Shown here in pieces: positions 8,603 through 17,148 of a stretch of 48,022 nt of DNA. The translations under genes and the position numbers were made by a program. Each line of letters opens with the position of its first letter. Position 1 is the stretch's first letter. The DNA lies in the NCBI RefSeq assembly GCF_910583865.1, contig NZ_CAJTYX010000022.1, forward strand, positions 1 to 48,022, written 5' to 3'. This DNA is from an uncultured Muribaculum sp. (GTDB lineage: Bacteria; Bacteroidota; Bacteroidia; Bacteroidales; Muribaculaceae). Below the pieces are notes generated by a model, which was not told the origin of the DNA, did no database searches, and saw only the letters and a program-made list of their open reading frames with translations.

Positions 8603-8720
8603 TTTGCTCGTAGGATGGCGTTTTTTTAGTAACTTGCGCCGCTGAAACCGAGGAGCGCACTTGCGTTCCTGATGTGGGTATATGATTTTCCCATGAAAAA
8701 ACTGCAACATAGTTAATTAT
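8603..8720 (+). promoter_or_regulatory. Promoter and leader of the MFS-GH130-GH92 operon
   Basis: TTTG (8603-8606) and TAACTTGC (8630-8637), 23 nt apart, approximate the Bacteroidetes promoter, with a predicted start near 8645. The leader contains a 9-bp hairpin (8651-8659 with 8662-8670, one G-U pair) and a seven-codon open frame ATG-AAA-AAA-CTG-CAA-CAT-AGT-TAA (8693-8716) ending 4 nt before the transporter ATG. The element TTAACCGCT (8584-8592) lies just upstream and recurs in the susC leader. Confidence 0.45.
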
Positions 8721-10091
8721 ATGAATTCGAAGAAGTCTCCTATCACTTGGATTCCTACGGCATATTTCGCCATGGGCCTTCCATTTGTCGTTTTGAACAT
8801 GGTCGCTGTGCTGATGTACACCGACCTCGGGGTTGACACTGAAACCATCACATTTTGGACCTCACTCATCCTTATGCCCTGGACGTTCAAGTTCCTGTGG
8901 AGTCCTTTCATGGAAATCTTCGGCACCAAGAAAGTCTATGTGGTAACCACTCAGATTGTATCCGGAGCGGCTTTCGGATGTGTGGCGCTTGCGCTCGGTT
9001 TCTCCAATTTCTTTGCTGTCACCATCGCGCTTCTTGCCGTTGTGGCATTTTCCGGTGCGACACATGATGTGGCCTGCGACGGTGTATATATGGGTGAACT
9101 TTCTTCATCGCAGCAGTCGAAATACATAGGATGGCAAGGCGCGTTCTATAATATTGCAAAGATCGTAGGTACCGGCCTGCTCGTGTATCTTGCCGGCGCG
9201 CTGTTCAAGTCGTTCGGTGGCTCCGGCTCCGAGGCGACAGCTGTCAATCATGCCGCCAACCAGAAGTCATGGATGATAGTGATGCTTATAATAAGCGCTA
9301 CGATGATACTGATAGGCATCTACCACATATTCTTCCTGCCTTCCTCTGCCAAGTCGGCAAAAAACGTGAAGCGTAGCGGCTCCGAGGTGATGCATGAGCT
9401 TGGAAGCGTGCTGATGCAGTTCTTCGGCAAGCGTCATATATGGTATTATATAGCGTTCATTATCCTCTATCGTTTTGCGGAAGGGTTTGTGGTGAAAATA
9501 GTGCCCATATTCCTTAAGGATGGCGTGGATGTCGGCGGCCTCGGCCTCAGCAACGAGCAGATAGGTCTTTACTACGGAACATGCGGTGCTGCGACTTTCG
9601 TGCTCGGCTCGCTTCTTGCCGGATACTATATCTCCGCACGCGGTCTTAAAAAGACGCTTTTCTCACTGGCGCTCATTTTCAATCTTCCGTTTGTCGTCTA
9701 CACGCTGTTTGCGATATTCCAGCCCTCCAACGGCTTGCTGATCGCTACCGGCATAGGCCTGGAGTATTTCGGCTACGGGTTCGGCTTTGTCGGCCTTACG
9801 CTATTCATGATGCAGCAGGTCGCTCCCGGCAAGCACCAGATGGCCCACTATGCATTCGCTTCAGGTATAATGAATTTCGGCGTGATGCTTCCGGGAATGC
9901 TTAGCGGCTTCGTGCTCAACAAGCTCGGCGGCTATGAGAATTTCTTCATTTTTGTGCTGGTGGCAACTATAGTCCCTCTGCTCATCACATGGTTTGTGCC
10001 GTTTAAGTACAACGACGACGGGACTCCCATAGCCGGTGCTGTCGAGGAGTCCTTGACGGATGAAGAGGGGACTCTCCCGCCGTCGGTATGA
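8721..10091 (+). CDS. MFS sugar transporter of the GH130/GH92 cluster
   Basis: This 456-aa inner-membrane protein has about 12 hydrophobic segments in two halves separated by a charged cytoplasmic loop around residues 210-225 (KSAKNVKRSG). The loop between TM2 and TM3 (SPFMEIFGTKK) resembles AmpG/PAT-type major facilitator proteins. Genes of this type commonly sit next to GH130 phosphorylase genes, where they are thought to bring a short mannoside or Man-GlcNAc disaccharide into the cytosol. Here it is followed after 62 bp by the GH130 gene, so import of the N-glycan core disaccharide for intracellular phosphorolysis is the likely role. The transported compound is inferred from context only. 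Confidence 0.85.
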   Translation: MNSKKSPITWIPTAYFAMGLPFVVLNMVAVLMYTDLGVDTETITFWTSLILMPWTFKFLWSPFMEIFGTKKVYVVTTQIVSGAAFGCVALALGFSNFFAVTIALLAVVAFSGATHDVACDGVYMGELSSSQQSKYIGWQGAFYNIAKIVGTGLLVYLAGALFKSFGGSGSEATAVNHAANQKSWMIVMLIISATMILIGIYHIFFLPSSAKSAKNVKRSGSEVMHELGSVLMQFFGKRHIWYYIAFIILYRFAEGFVVKIVPIFLKDGVDVGGLGLSNEQIGLYYGTCGAATFVLGSLLAGYYISARGLKKTLFSLALIFNLPFVVYTLFAIFQPSNGLLIATGIGLEYFGYGFGFVGLTLFMMQQVAPGKHQMAHYAFASGIMNFGVMLPGMLSGFVLNKLGGYENFFIFVLVATIVPLLITWFVPFKYNDDGTPIAGAVEESLTDEEGTLPPSV

Positions 10092-10153
10092 TTCTATGAA
10101 CCTAATTTACTGCTACATATCTTACATTAGTATTTATTGAAATCCTATTTACA

Positions 10154-11110
10154 GTGAAACAGAACAATCTTTTCCCTTGGCAGGACCGTCCTGCCGGCTG
10201 CAACGAAGTCATGTGGCGCAAGAGCGACAATCCTGTCATCGACCGCTATTCCATACCTACCTCCAACAGTATATTTAACAGTGCCGTCGTGCCTTTCGGT
10301 GAAGGTTATGCCGGGGTGTTCCGTTGCGACAACCGTGCGGTGCAGATGAATATATTTGCCGGACGTAGCGCGGACGGGGTGCACTGGGACATCGAGCATG
10401 AGCCTATTCATTTCGAAGGAAACAAAGAGAGTGACTATAAATATGATCCACGCGTGACCCGTATCGGCGACCGTTTCTGGATCACATGGTGTAACGGATA
10501 TCACGGCCCCACGATCGGCATAGGATACACTGACGACTTCAAGACATTCGTACAGTGTGAGAACGCTTTCCTGCCGTTCAACCGCAACGGTGTGCTCTTC
10601 CCCGAAAAGATCAACGGCAAATATGCCATGCTCAGCCGTCCGAGCGACAACGGCCACACTCCTTTCGGCGACATATGGCTTAGCTATAGCCCCGACATGG
10701 TTTACTGGGGCGAGCATCGCCACGTCATGTCGCCTTCGCGTTTCGAGGACAGCGCATGGCAGTGCACCAAGGTCGGTGCGGGAGCCGTGCCTATCCGTAC
10801 GTCTGAGGGATGGCTTGTGTTCTACCATGGAGTGATCACCACCTGCAACGGCTTCCGTTACTCCATGGGTGCTGCATTGCTCGACCTTGAGGATCCTTCC
10901 AAGGTGATAGCGCGCACTCAACCCTATCTGTTGGCTCCCGCAGCCCTCTACGAAATGACCGGCGATGTGCCTAATGTGGTATTCCCCTGCTCGGCGCTTA
11001 CCGACGGCGACCGTGTGGCCGTGTACTACGGCGCTGCCGACACTTCGGTATGCCTTGCTTTCGGCTACATTTCCGAGATTATCGAATTCATCAAACGCAA
11101 TTCTTTATGA
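10154..11110 (+). CDS. GH130 beta-1,4-mannoside phosphorylase (probably Man-GlcNAc phosphorylase)
   Basis: This 318-aa five-bladed beta-propeller enzyme of GH130 has no signal peptide, so it is cytosolic. The proposed catalytic acid is D98 in YKYDPRV. The N-terminal block WQDRPAGCNEVMWR and NPVIDRY are typical of the GH130_2 group, whose characterised gut members phosphorolyse beta-1,4-mannosyl-GlcNAc from N-glycan cores to mannose-1-phosphate and GlcNAc. A GTG start at 10154 is chosen because it keeps the conserved WQDRPAGC segment; the first ATG (10211) would delete it. The stop overlaps the GH92 start by 4 bp (ATGA), so the two are translationally coupled. An oligomannan-type substrate is possible, but the N-glycan context argues against it. 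Confidence 0.9.
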   Translation: MKQNNLFPWQDRPAGCNEVMWRKSDNPVIDRYSIPTSNSIFNSAVVPFGEGYAGVFRCDNRAVQMNIFAGRSADGVHWDIEHEPIHFEGNKESDYKYDPRVTRIGDRFWITWCNGYHGPTIGIGYTDDFKTFVQCENAFLPFNRNGVLFPEKINGKYAMLSRPSDNGHTPFGDIWLSYSPDMVYWGEHRHVMSPSRFEDSAWQCTKVGAGAVPIRTSEGWLVFYHGVITTCNGFRYSMGAALLDLEDPSKVIARTQPYLLAPAALYEMTGDVPNVVFPCSALTDGDRVAVYYGAADTSVCLAFGYISEIIEFIKRNSL

Positions 11111-13335
11111 TAGGCCGTTTCCGTGCTCCGGTTATTGCCGGGGTGCTTATTGTCTCAGGAACGCTTGCGTCCGGGGCAGCCAAGAAGTCGCAGGAGCCTG
11201 CGGGCGATCCGGTTGATTTTGTCAATCCGTTTATAGGCACTACCAATTTCGGCACCACCAATCCTGGTGCCGGGGTGCCAAATGGATTGATGCGCGTGAC
11301 CCCTTTCAATGTCATGGGTTCGGACAATAACCGCTACGACAAGGATGCACGCTGGTGGTCGACTCCCTATGATAATACCAACTCATTCTTCACCGGATTT
11401 GCCCATGGTGCATTGAGCGGGGTAGGGTGTCCTGATCTGGGCGCGCTCCTGCTCACCGCTACCGCAGGCAAGCTCGATGTCGACTACCACAACTACGGTA
11501 CTGCTTATTCCGATGAACAGGCTTCGCCGGGTTGGTATTCTGTGAATCTCGATGCTTACGGAATCACTGCGGAGACTACAGCTACCACGCGCACGGCACG
11601 CACGCGCTTCACTTTCCCGGCCGGCGAGGGCAATATCCTTTTGAATCTCGGTGAAGGTCTTACCAACGAGTCGGGTGCTACGGTGCGCCGTGTCAGCCCT
11701 ACGGAGATTCGTGGCTCGAAGCTTCTCGGCACATTCTGTTATGTCGCCGACCAGGCTGTCTATCCTGTCTATTTTGTGATGCGCGTAAACCGCGTTCCCT
11801 CGAAGCAGGGTATGTGGAAGAAGCAGCGTCCCGGCGCCGAATGGGAGGCAGAGTGGAACAAGGACCAAGGGAAGTATAAGCTATATCCCGGCTATTCCAA
11901 GGTAATGTCGGGCGATGACATAGGTGTATGGTACAGCTACGACTCCCTAGCCGCCGGCGAGACCGTTGAGGTCTCGATGGCCATCTCCTACGTCAGCGAG
12001 GAGGGTGCGTTGCGAAATCTTGAAGCCGAGCAGCCCGAAGGTACTACCTTCGACTCCATCAAAGCCTCGGCGCGCAGTATGTGGAACGATGATCTTTCGC
12101 GCATATCTGTTGAAGGGGGCTCGCTGCGCGATAAGGTTGTTTTCTATACGGGTCTCTATCATGCGCTCATACACCCCAACATCCTTCAGGATGTCGACGG
12201 TGCGTACCCCGTGATGGAGAGCGACAGCATAGCCTATATGCCGGAGGGTCGCAACCGCTATACCGTGTTCTCACTATGGGACACTTACCGCAACCTGCAT
12301 CAGCTGATGACTCTCGTCTATCCGGAACGGCAGGTCGACATGATCAACACCATGCTCGACATGTACCGTGAGCACGGATGGCTGCCGAAATGGGAACTGT
12401 ATGGCCGCGAGACGCTTACCATGGAGGGAGATCCTTCCATACCTGTGGTCGCCGACTCGTATCTGCGCGGTCTGCGTGGATTCGATGCCGACCTTGCGTG
12501 GGAGGCCATGCTCAAAGGGGCCACTACCAAAGGCTCCGACAACCTTATGCGCCCGGATGCCGACGACTACTTCAGCCTCGGCTATGTACCTCTGCGTGAG
12601 CAATACGATAACTCCGTAAGCCATGCGCTTGAGTACTATACCGCCGACTATGCCCTCAGCCGCTTTGCTGCAGCTACAGGCAGGCCCGATTCTACGTTGT
12701 TTGCCGACCGTGCCCGTGGATGGACCCACTATTTCGACCCGGAGCTTGGAGTGCTCCGTCCGCGTCTGCCGGACGGTTCATTCCTCACCCCCTTCAATCC
12801 GCGTCAGGGCGAGAACTTCGAGCCTTCGCCCGGATTCCATGAAGGCAACTCTTGGAACTATTCCTTTGCCATGCCACACGATGTGGAAGGCATGATTAAG
12901 GCACATGGAGGGAAGAAGAAATTTGTAGAGAGGCTTCAGGCTGTGTTCGACAACGGTCTGTATGACCCCGCCAACGAACCTGACATAATTTATCCGTTCC
13001 TGTTCTCCCGAGTGAAGGGCGAGGAATGGCGCACGCATAAGCTCGTAGGCGAACTGCTTGACAAGTACTTCACCACTGCCCCCGATGGAATTCCCGGTAA
13101 TGAGGACTGTGGTACCATGTCTGCCTGGGCCATATGGTCGATGATGGGCATGTACCCCGATACCCCCGGAGATCCGGCGTTCACTCTCACCGTCCCGCGT
13201 TTCGAAAAGATCACGGTGAAACTCGATCCGGAAGTATGGGGCAAGGAATCGCTTGAGATAAAACGTTCCAGAAGTGCCAAGGCCCATTCCGGCCGTATCT
13301 CCCACGACGAAATGCTACGTCGCTACGGACGATGA
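11107..13335 (+). CDS. GH92 alpha-mannosidase
   Basis: The protein is 742 aa from the ATG at 11107, which overlaps the GH130 stop; this start gives a signal peptide (MIGRFRAPVIAGVLIVSG then TLASGAA), so the enzyme acts in the periplasm or at the surface. GH92 enzymes are calcium-dependent exo-acting alpha-mannosidases. The N-terminal beta-sandwich begins near DFVNPFIGTTNFGT (37-50). The catalytic barrel carries the expected acid E579 in HEGNSWNYSF and GNEDCGTMSAW (664-674). Family members trim alpha-1,2, 1,3 or 1,6 mannose from high-mannose N-glycans or yeast mannan; linkage cannot be assigned from sequence alone. It is the last gene of the MFS-GH130-GH92 operon and is followed by a strong terminator. 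Confidence 0.93.
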   Translation: MIGRFRAPVIAGVLIVSGTLASGAAKKSQEPAGDPVDFVNPFIGTTNFGTTNPGAGVPNGLMRVTPFNVMGSDNNRYDKDARWWSTPYDNTNSFFTGFAHGALSGVGCPDLGALLLTATAGKLDVDYHNYGTAYSDEQASPGWYSVNLDAYGITAETTATTRTARTRFTFPAGEGNILLNLGEGLTNESGATVRRVSPTEIRGSKLLGTFCYVADQAVYPVYFVMRVNRVPSKQGMWKKQRPGAEWEAEWNKDQGKYKLYPGYSKVMSGDDIGVWYSYDSLAAGETVEVSMAISYVSEEGALRNLEAEQPEGTTFDSIKASARSMWNDDLSRISVEGGSLRDKVVFYTGLYHALIHPNILQDVDGAYPVMESDSIAYMPEGRNRYTVFSLWDTYRNLHQLMTLVYPERQVDMINTMLDMYREHGWLPKWELYGRETLTMEGDPSIPVVADSYLRGLRGFDADLAWEAMLKGATTKGSDNLMRPDADDYFSLGYVPLREQYDNSVSHALEYYTADYALSRFAAATGRPDSTLFADRARGWTHYFDPELGVLRPRLPDGSFLTPFNPRQGENFEPSPGFHEGNSWNYSFAMPHDVEGMIKAHGGKKKFVERLQAVFDNGLYDPANEPDIIYPFLFSRVKGEEWRTHKLVGELLDKYFTTAPDGIPGNEDCGTMSAWAIWSMMGMYPDTPGDPAFTLTVPRFEKITVKLDPEVWGKESLEIKRSRSAKAHSGRISHDEMLRRYGR

Positions 13336-13402
13336 CCTTTTGATTAAAGTATTTTCCGGAGAATGCCATGAGCATCTCTCCAACGGCCGACTGATGCCGA
13401 CC

Positions 13403-13437
13403 GGGCGATGTGTCGATTTCGACGCATCGCCCTTTTT
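13403..13437 (+). terminator. Intrinsic terminator after the GH92 gene
   Basis: A 13-bp stem (13403-13415 with 13420-13432, one G-U pair) with a 4-nt loop is followed directly by T5 at 13433-13437. It separates the MFS-GH130-GH92 operon from the susCD operon. Confidence 0.9.
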
Positions 13438-13588
13438 CATTCCGGGAACATGATTCACGAAAGTATGTAGGCAATCTCTAAGTCAAATCCCCTCGATTGT
13501 CAAGTGGATAGATTGTATAGTCTGATTTTTCGGATGATGAGTCGGCAGGTTATTAACCATCCCCGTTAACGTATTTTAACCATAAAAA

Positions 13589-13620
13589 CTTTATTGGCAT
13601 TACGCTAATTGCTAATTTTG
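13589..13620 (+). promoter_or_regulatory. Candidate promoter of the susCD operon
   Basis: TAATTTTG at 13613-13620 is a full match to TAnnTTTG. Upstream sequence CTTTATTGG (13589-13597) offers an approximate -33 element. The predicted start near 13627 leaves an untranslated leader of about 400 nt before the susC ATG at 14026. Confidence 0.55.
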
Positions 13621-13626
13621 CATTAT

Positions 13627-14025
13627 AAAAATGTAAGTCAGTAAATACATAAGTCATTAACCGCTATTCTCTTTCAAGATATATTCTACCGGTATCGATA
13701 GGGATATAGGCGGTTTTTGAAGTGGTCAAGTATAGTTATTATTCATGAATTAATGTTTAACCTTAATATCTCCTCTCTAACCGCTATGCCGATTTGATGG
13801 CCGGTTGGCCTCGATTGGCGGTCTGTTCTCACGTCTCCCTCCCCTGTTTGTCTCCGGAATTCTTTTTTTGGAAGGTTCCGGGAGTCTATTGATGTTGATA
13901 ATGTACCGTTGTGGCGGATTTGATAGCTTCCCGGTCGGGAATGGTGCTCATATCCGGAGCAATGGATATTATAAATGTAGTAGTTATTATTTATTTAATT
14001 CATCGTTAACCAGTGCCATGAATCT
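13627..14025 (+). promoter_or_regulatory. Long structured 5' leader of susC
   Basis: This is part of a 690-base gene-free interval. The decamer TAACCGCTAT occurs twice, at 13658-13667 and 13778-13787, and each copy can pair with a downstream GCGGT (13710-13714 and 13818-13822). The first pair makes a 9-bp stem with one bulge that is followed by T5 (13714-13718), so it resembles an attenuator. A GGCC-GGTT-GGCC mini-hairpin lies around 13799-13810 inside the second. I see no convincing gene here; a short frame at 13805-14029 has no family features. Confidence 0.45.
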
Positions 14026-17000
14026 ATGAATGTAGATTATGTAAAAGCAAGTTTATTGGCAGCTTCCGTCATAGCATGCGGACAGTTGCTGAGTGCCGCA
14101 CCCTCCAACGCCCCCGAGCCTCAGGCCGCCACGGCTTCCGCCTCCGACGGAACTGCCACGGGCGTGGTTCTCGACGAGTCGGGAGAGCCGCTCATCGGCG
14201 TTTCTGTCTCGATAGAAGGAAAAGGTGCAGTCGGCGTTACCGACATGGACGGTCGCTTCTCAGTGAAGGCCAAGCCCGGTCAGACGCTAAAGTTCACTTA
14301 CGTGGGCCTTTCGCCCGAAACAATCAAGGTGCCTGCCGGCGGACAGCCGGTCACCGTCACCATGAAAGAGGACTCCAAGCAGCTCTCCGAGGTAGTAGTG
14401 ACCGCCCTCGGCATAAAACGCGCCACCAAGTCGCTTACCTACAATGTCCAGGAAGTGAAGGCTGATGAACTTACTACCGTAAAGGATGCAAACTTCATCA
14501 ACTCCCTTAGTGGTAAAGTGGCGGGTCTTAACATCAACGCCTCTTCGGCAGGCCCCGGTGCCTCGGCCAAGGTGGTGCTTCGTGGTTCAAAATCACTTTC
14601 AGGCAACAACAATGCCCTCTACGTGATTGATGGTATACCCATGCCGTCCCTCGGAAGTCTTGAGCAGCCGAATGACACCTTTACCGGTATGGGGCAGTCA
14701 GGTGACGGGGCTTCGATGCTCAACCCCGAGGATATCGAGTCGATGTCGGTGCTTTCAGGTGCTGCAGCATCTGCTCTATACGGTAGCCAGGCCTCCAATG
14801 GTGTCATCCTTATCACAACAAAGAAAGGTTCTGACAAGGGCCTGCGTGTCACCTACAGCAACTCGACACAGTTCTACCGAGCATTGGCTACTCCCGAGTT
14901 TCAGAACACTTACGGCGCCGCTACGGGTGAGTTCGCAAGCTGGGGCGAGAAGCTCAACACTCCTTCCGACTATGATCCGGTCGATTTCTTCCAGACCGGC
15001 TACAACGAAACCAACGCTATCACGGTTTCGACCGGCAATGAAAAGAGCCAGACATTCCTTTCGCTTGCCGCTACCAACGCCGAGGGCATCATCAAGAATA
15101 ACACTCTCGACCGTTACAACTTCACCGTACGCAACTCGACCTATCTGATTCAGGACAAACTGCGCCTTGATGTAAACGCATCGTACATGAATGTACGCGA
15201 GCAGAACATGACAGCTCAGGGACAGTATTTCAACCCGCTGGTGGCTACTTACCTTATGTCGCCCGGTTATGGTCTCGATCCCTACAAGAACTACGAGCGC
15301 TACGATGCATCACGCGGATTCAAGGTTCAGTATTGGCCTTGGGGCAACCAAGGTCTCGGTATGCAGAACCCTTACTGGATCACAAACCGCGACAAATTCA
15401 TCAACCACAAGAACCGCTACATGATCACAGCAGGTCTTTACTGGGACAATGTGCTCAATGTAAAAGGTCTGAATATCTCCGGACGAGCCAAGGTCGACGG
15501 TACCGATGCAATCTACGAAAAGAAGTATGCCGCCACTACCGACGCCATCTTCGCAAATGAGTTCGGTGGTTACTATAAGAGCGATGGAAATTTGCGCCAG
15601 ATTTACGCTGACATCATGGCCAAGTATGACCGCTCGTTCGATTTTCTCAACCTGACTGCCGTTGTGGGCGCGTCGATTGAGGATACGCGTTACCGCATGT
15701 CGGGAATCGGTGGCTCGCTCAATTCTGTAGCCAACAAGTTCACTCTCCTTAATCTTGACTACACCACAGCTAAGCCGGAGCAGGAAACAAAGCGCATGCA
15801 GAACCAGGCCGTGTTCGGCACACTGTCGCTCGGATTCTGGAACAAGGTTTACCTTGACGTTACTGAGCGTATAGAATGGGACTCCAATCTCGGTGGCGCC
15901 AATACCGACCACTATAGCTATCCATCTGTTGGTTTGACCGGTATTCTTACCGACATATTCCCCGTTATCAAGAACGATGTGCTCTCCTTCCTCAAGATTC
16001 GCGGTGCATATTCCGAGGTTGGTAACACTATCAATGCGTTCATCGCCAACCAGACCTATCCGTTTGAACTCGGTTCACCCACACCGTCAACTACAATGCC
16101 CAACAGCGACCTTGAGCCGGAACGTACAAAAGCTTGGGAGGTCGGCCTTGAAGCTCGTCTGTGGATGGATAAGATCCGGTTCAACATGTCGCTCTACAAG
16201 ACCTCTACATTCAATCAGGTATTCAAGGTGCCCCTCTCGTCGGGATCGGGCTATAGTGCTGTTTATGCCAACGGGGGTCAGGTCGACAATAAGGGAATAG
16301 AGCTTTCGCTCGGCATCAACCAGCCTCTCGGCCCTGTGGAGTGGACATCCACATTCACCTACTCGCTCAACCGCAACAAAGTCAAGAAACTGCTTCGCCC
16401 AACCACTCTCGCCAATGGCCTCTCCATCTCGCAGGACGTGTATGATGTGCTCGGACTCGGCAATGTGAAGAGCCGTCTGATGGAGGGTGGCTCTGTGGGT
16501 GACCTTTATGTGACTGTCCTGAAGCGTGATGTACATGGCAATGTTATTGTCGACTATATGGACAATACCGTTTATAAGGACGAAACTGCCGGTCCTAAAG
16601 GCGACGGTTGGGTATATGCCGGTAATGCCGAGCCTAAATATACAATGGGCTGGCGCAATGATTTCCATTGGAAAGGTTTCAGTCTAGGATTCCTTATCAA
16701 TGCCCGTATTGGAGGCCGTTGCGTGTCGATGACTCAGGCTTATATGGATGCCTACGGTACTTCCAAGACTTCCGCTGTCGCACGCGACAACAATGGCGTG
16801 ATGATAAACGGCAACAAGATGCCGAATGTAAAGAAGTACATTCAGTTTGTAGGTAACAACATCGGTGAGAATTACGTTTATTCTGCTACCAATGTTCGTC
16901 TCGGTGAACTTAACTTCGGCTATGACATCCCCGTCAACAAGTGGGTCAATTGGATTCAAGGTGTCAACGTGTCGTTCATCGGCCGTAATCTTTTCTTCTT

Positions 17001-17124
17001 CTACAAGAAGGCGCCCTTCGATCCCGAGTCGACCGGTTCTACAGCCATGGGTATGAACGGCATGGACTACTTTATGATTCCCTCCATGCGTCAGCTCGGT
17101 TTCTCAGTTAAAGTTTCCTTCTAA
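14026..17124 (+). CDS. SusC/RagA-family TonB-dependent outer-membrane transporter
   Basis: The protein is 1032 aa. Order: signal peptide (about 1-24), CarboxypepD_reg-like Ig domain (about 43-120, ATGVVLDESGEPLIGVSV and GRFSVKAKPGQTLKF), TonB box region near EVVVTALG (123-130), plug domain (about 140-260, with VAGLNINASSAGPGA and VIDGIPMPS), then a 22-strand barrel ending in an aromatic (VKVSF). It imports oligosaccharides across the outer membrane with the adjacent SusD lid. There is no N-terminal STN domain, so this SusC is not the type that signals to an anti-sigma factor. The gene context (GH18, SusD_2-type lid, GH92, GH130) suggests N-glycan import. It is the first gene of a five-gene operon. 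Confidence 0.96.
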   Translation: MNVDYVKASLLAASVIACGQLLSAAPSNAPEPQAATASASDGTATGVVLDESGEPLIGVSVSIEGKGAVGVTDMDGRFSVKAKPGQTLKFTYVGLSPETIKVPAGGQPVTVTMKEDSKQLSEVVVTALGIKRATKSLTYNVQEVKADELTTVKDANFINSLSGKVAGLNINASSAGPGASAKVVLRGSKSLSGNNNALYVIDGIPMPSLGSLEQPNDTFTGMGQSGDGASMLNPEDIESMSVLSGAAASALYGSQASNGVILITTKKGSDKGLRVTYSNSTQFYRALATPEFQNTYGAATGEFASWGEKLNTPSDYDPVDFFQTGYNETNAITVSTGNEKSQTFLSLAATNAEGIIKNNTLDRYNFTVRNSTYLIQDKLRLDVNASYMNVREQNMTAQGQYFNPLVATYLMSPGYGLDPYKNYERYDASRGFKVQYWPWGNQGLGMQNPYWITNRDKFINHKNRYMITAGLYWDNVLNVKGLNISGRAKVDGTDAIYEKKYAATTDAIFANEFGGYYKSDGNLRQIYADIMAKYDRSFDFLNLTAVVGASIEDTRYRMSGIGGSLNSVANKFTLLNLDYTTAKPEQETKRMQNQAVFGTLSLGFWNKVYLDVTERIEWDSNLGGANTDHYSYPSVGLTGILTDIFPVIKNDVLSFLKIRGAYSEVGNTINAFIANQTYPFELGSPTPSTTMPNSDLEPERTKAWEVGLEARLWMDKIRFNMSLYKTSTFNQVFKVPLSSGSGYSAVYANGGQVDNKGIELSLGINQPLGPVEWTSTFTYSLNRNKVKKLLRPTTLANGLSISQDVYDVLGLGNVKSRLMEGGSVGDLYVTVLKRDVHGNVIVDYMDNTVYKDETAGPKGDGWVYAGNAEPKYTMGWRNDFHWKGFSLGFLINARIGGRCVSMTQAYMDAYGTSKTSAVARDNNGVMINGNKMPNVKKYIQFVGNNIGENYVYSATNVRLGELNFGYDIPVNKWVNWIQGVNVSFIGRNLFFFYKKAPFDPESTGSTAMGMNGMDYFMIPSMRQLGFSVKVSF

Positions 17125-17148
17125 TCCCTTCACACAGCAATTTATAAT

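Noticed and set aside
13805..14029. 74-aa open frame ending in an ATGA overlap with susC
   Set aside because: It has no signal, family motif or codon pattern like its neighbours and lies in the structured susC leader; the overlap is probably chance.
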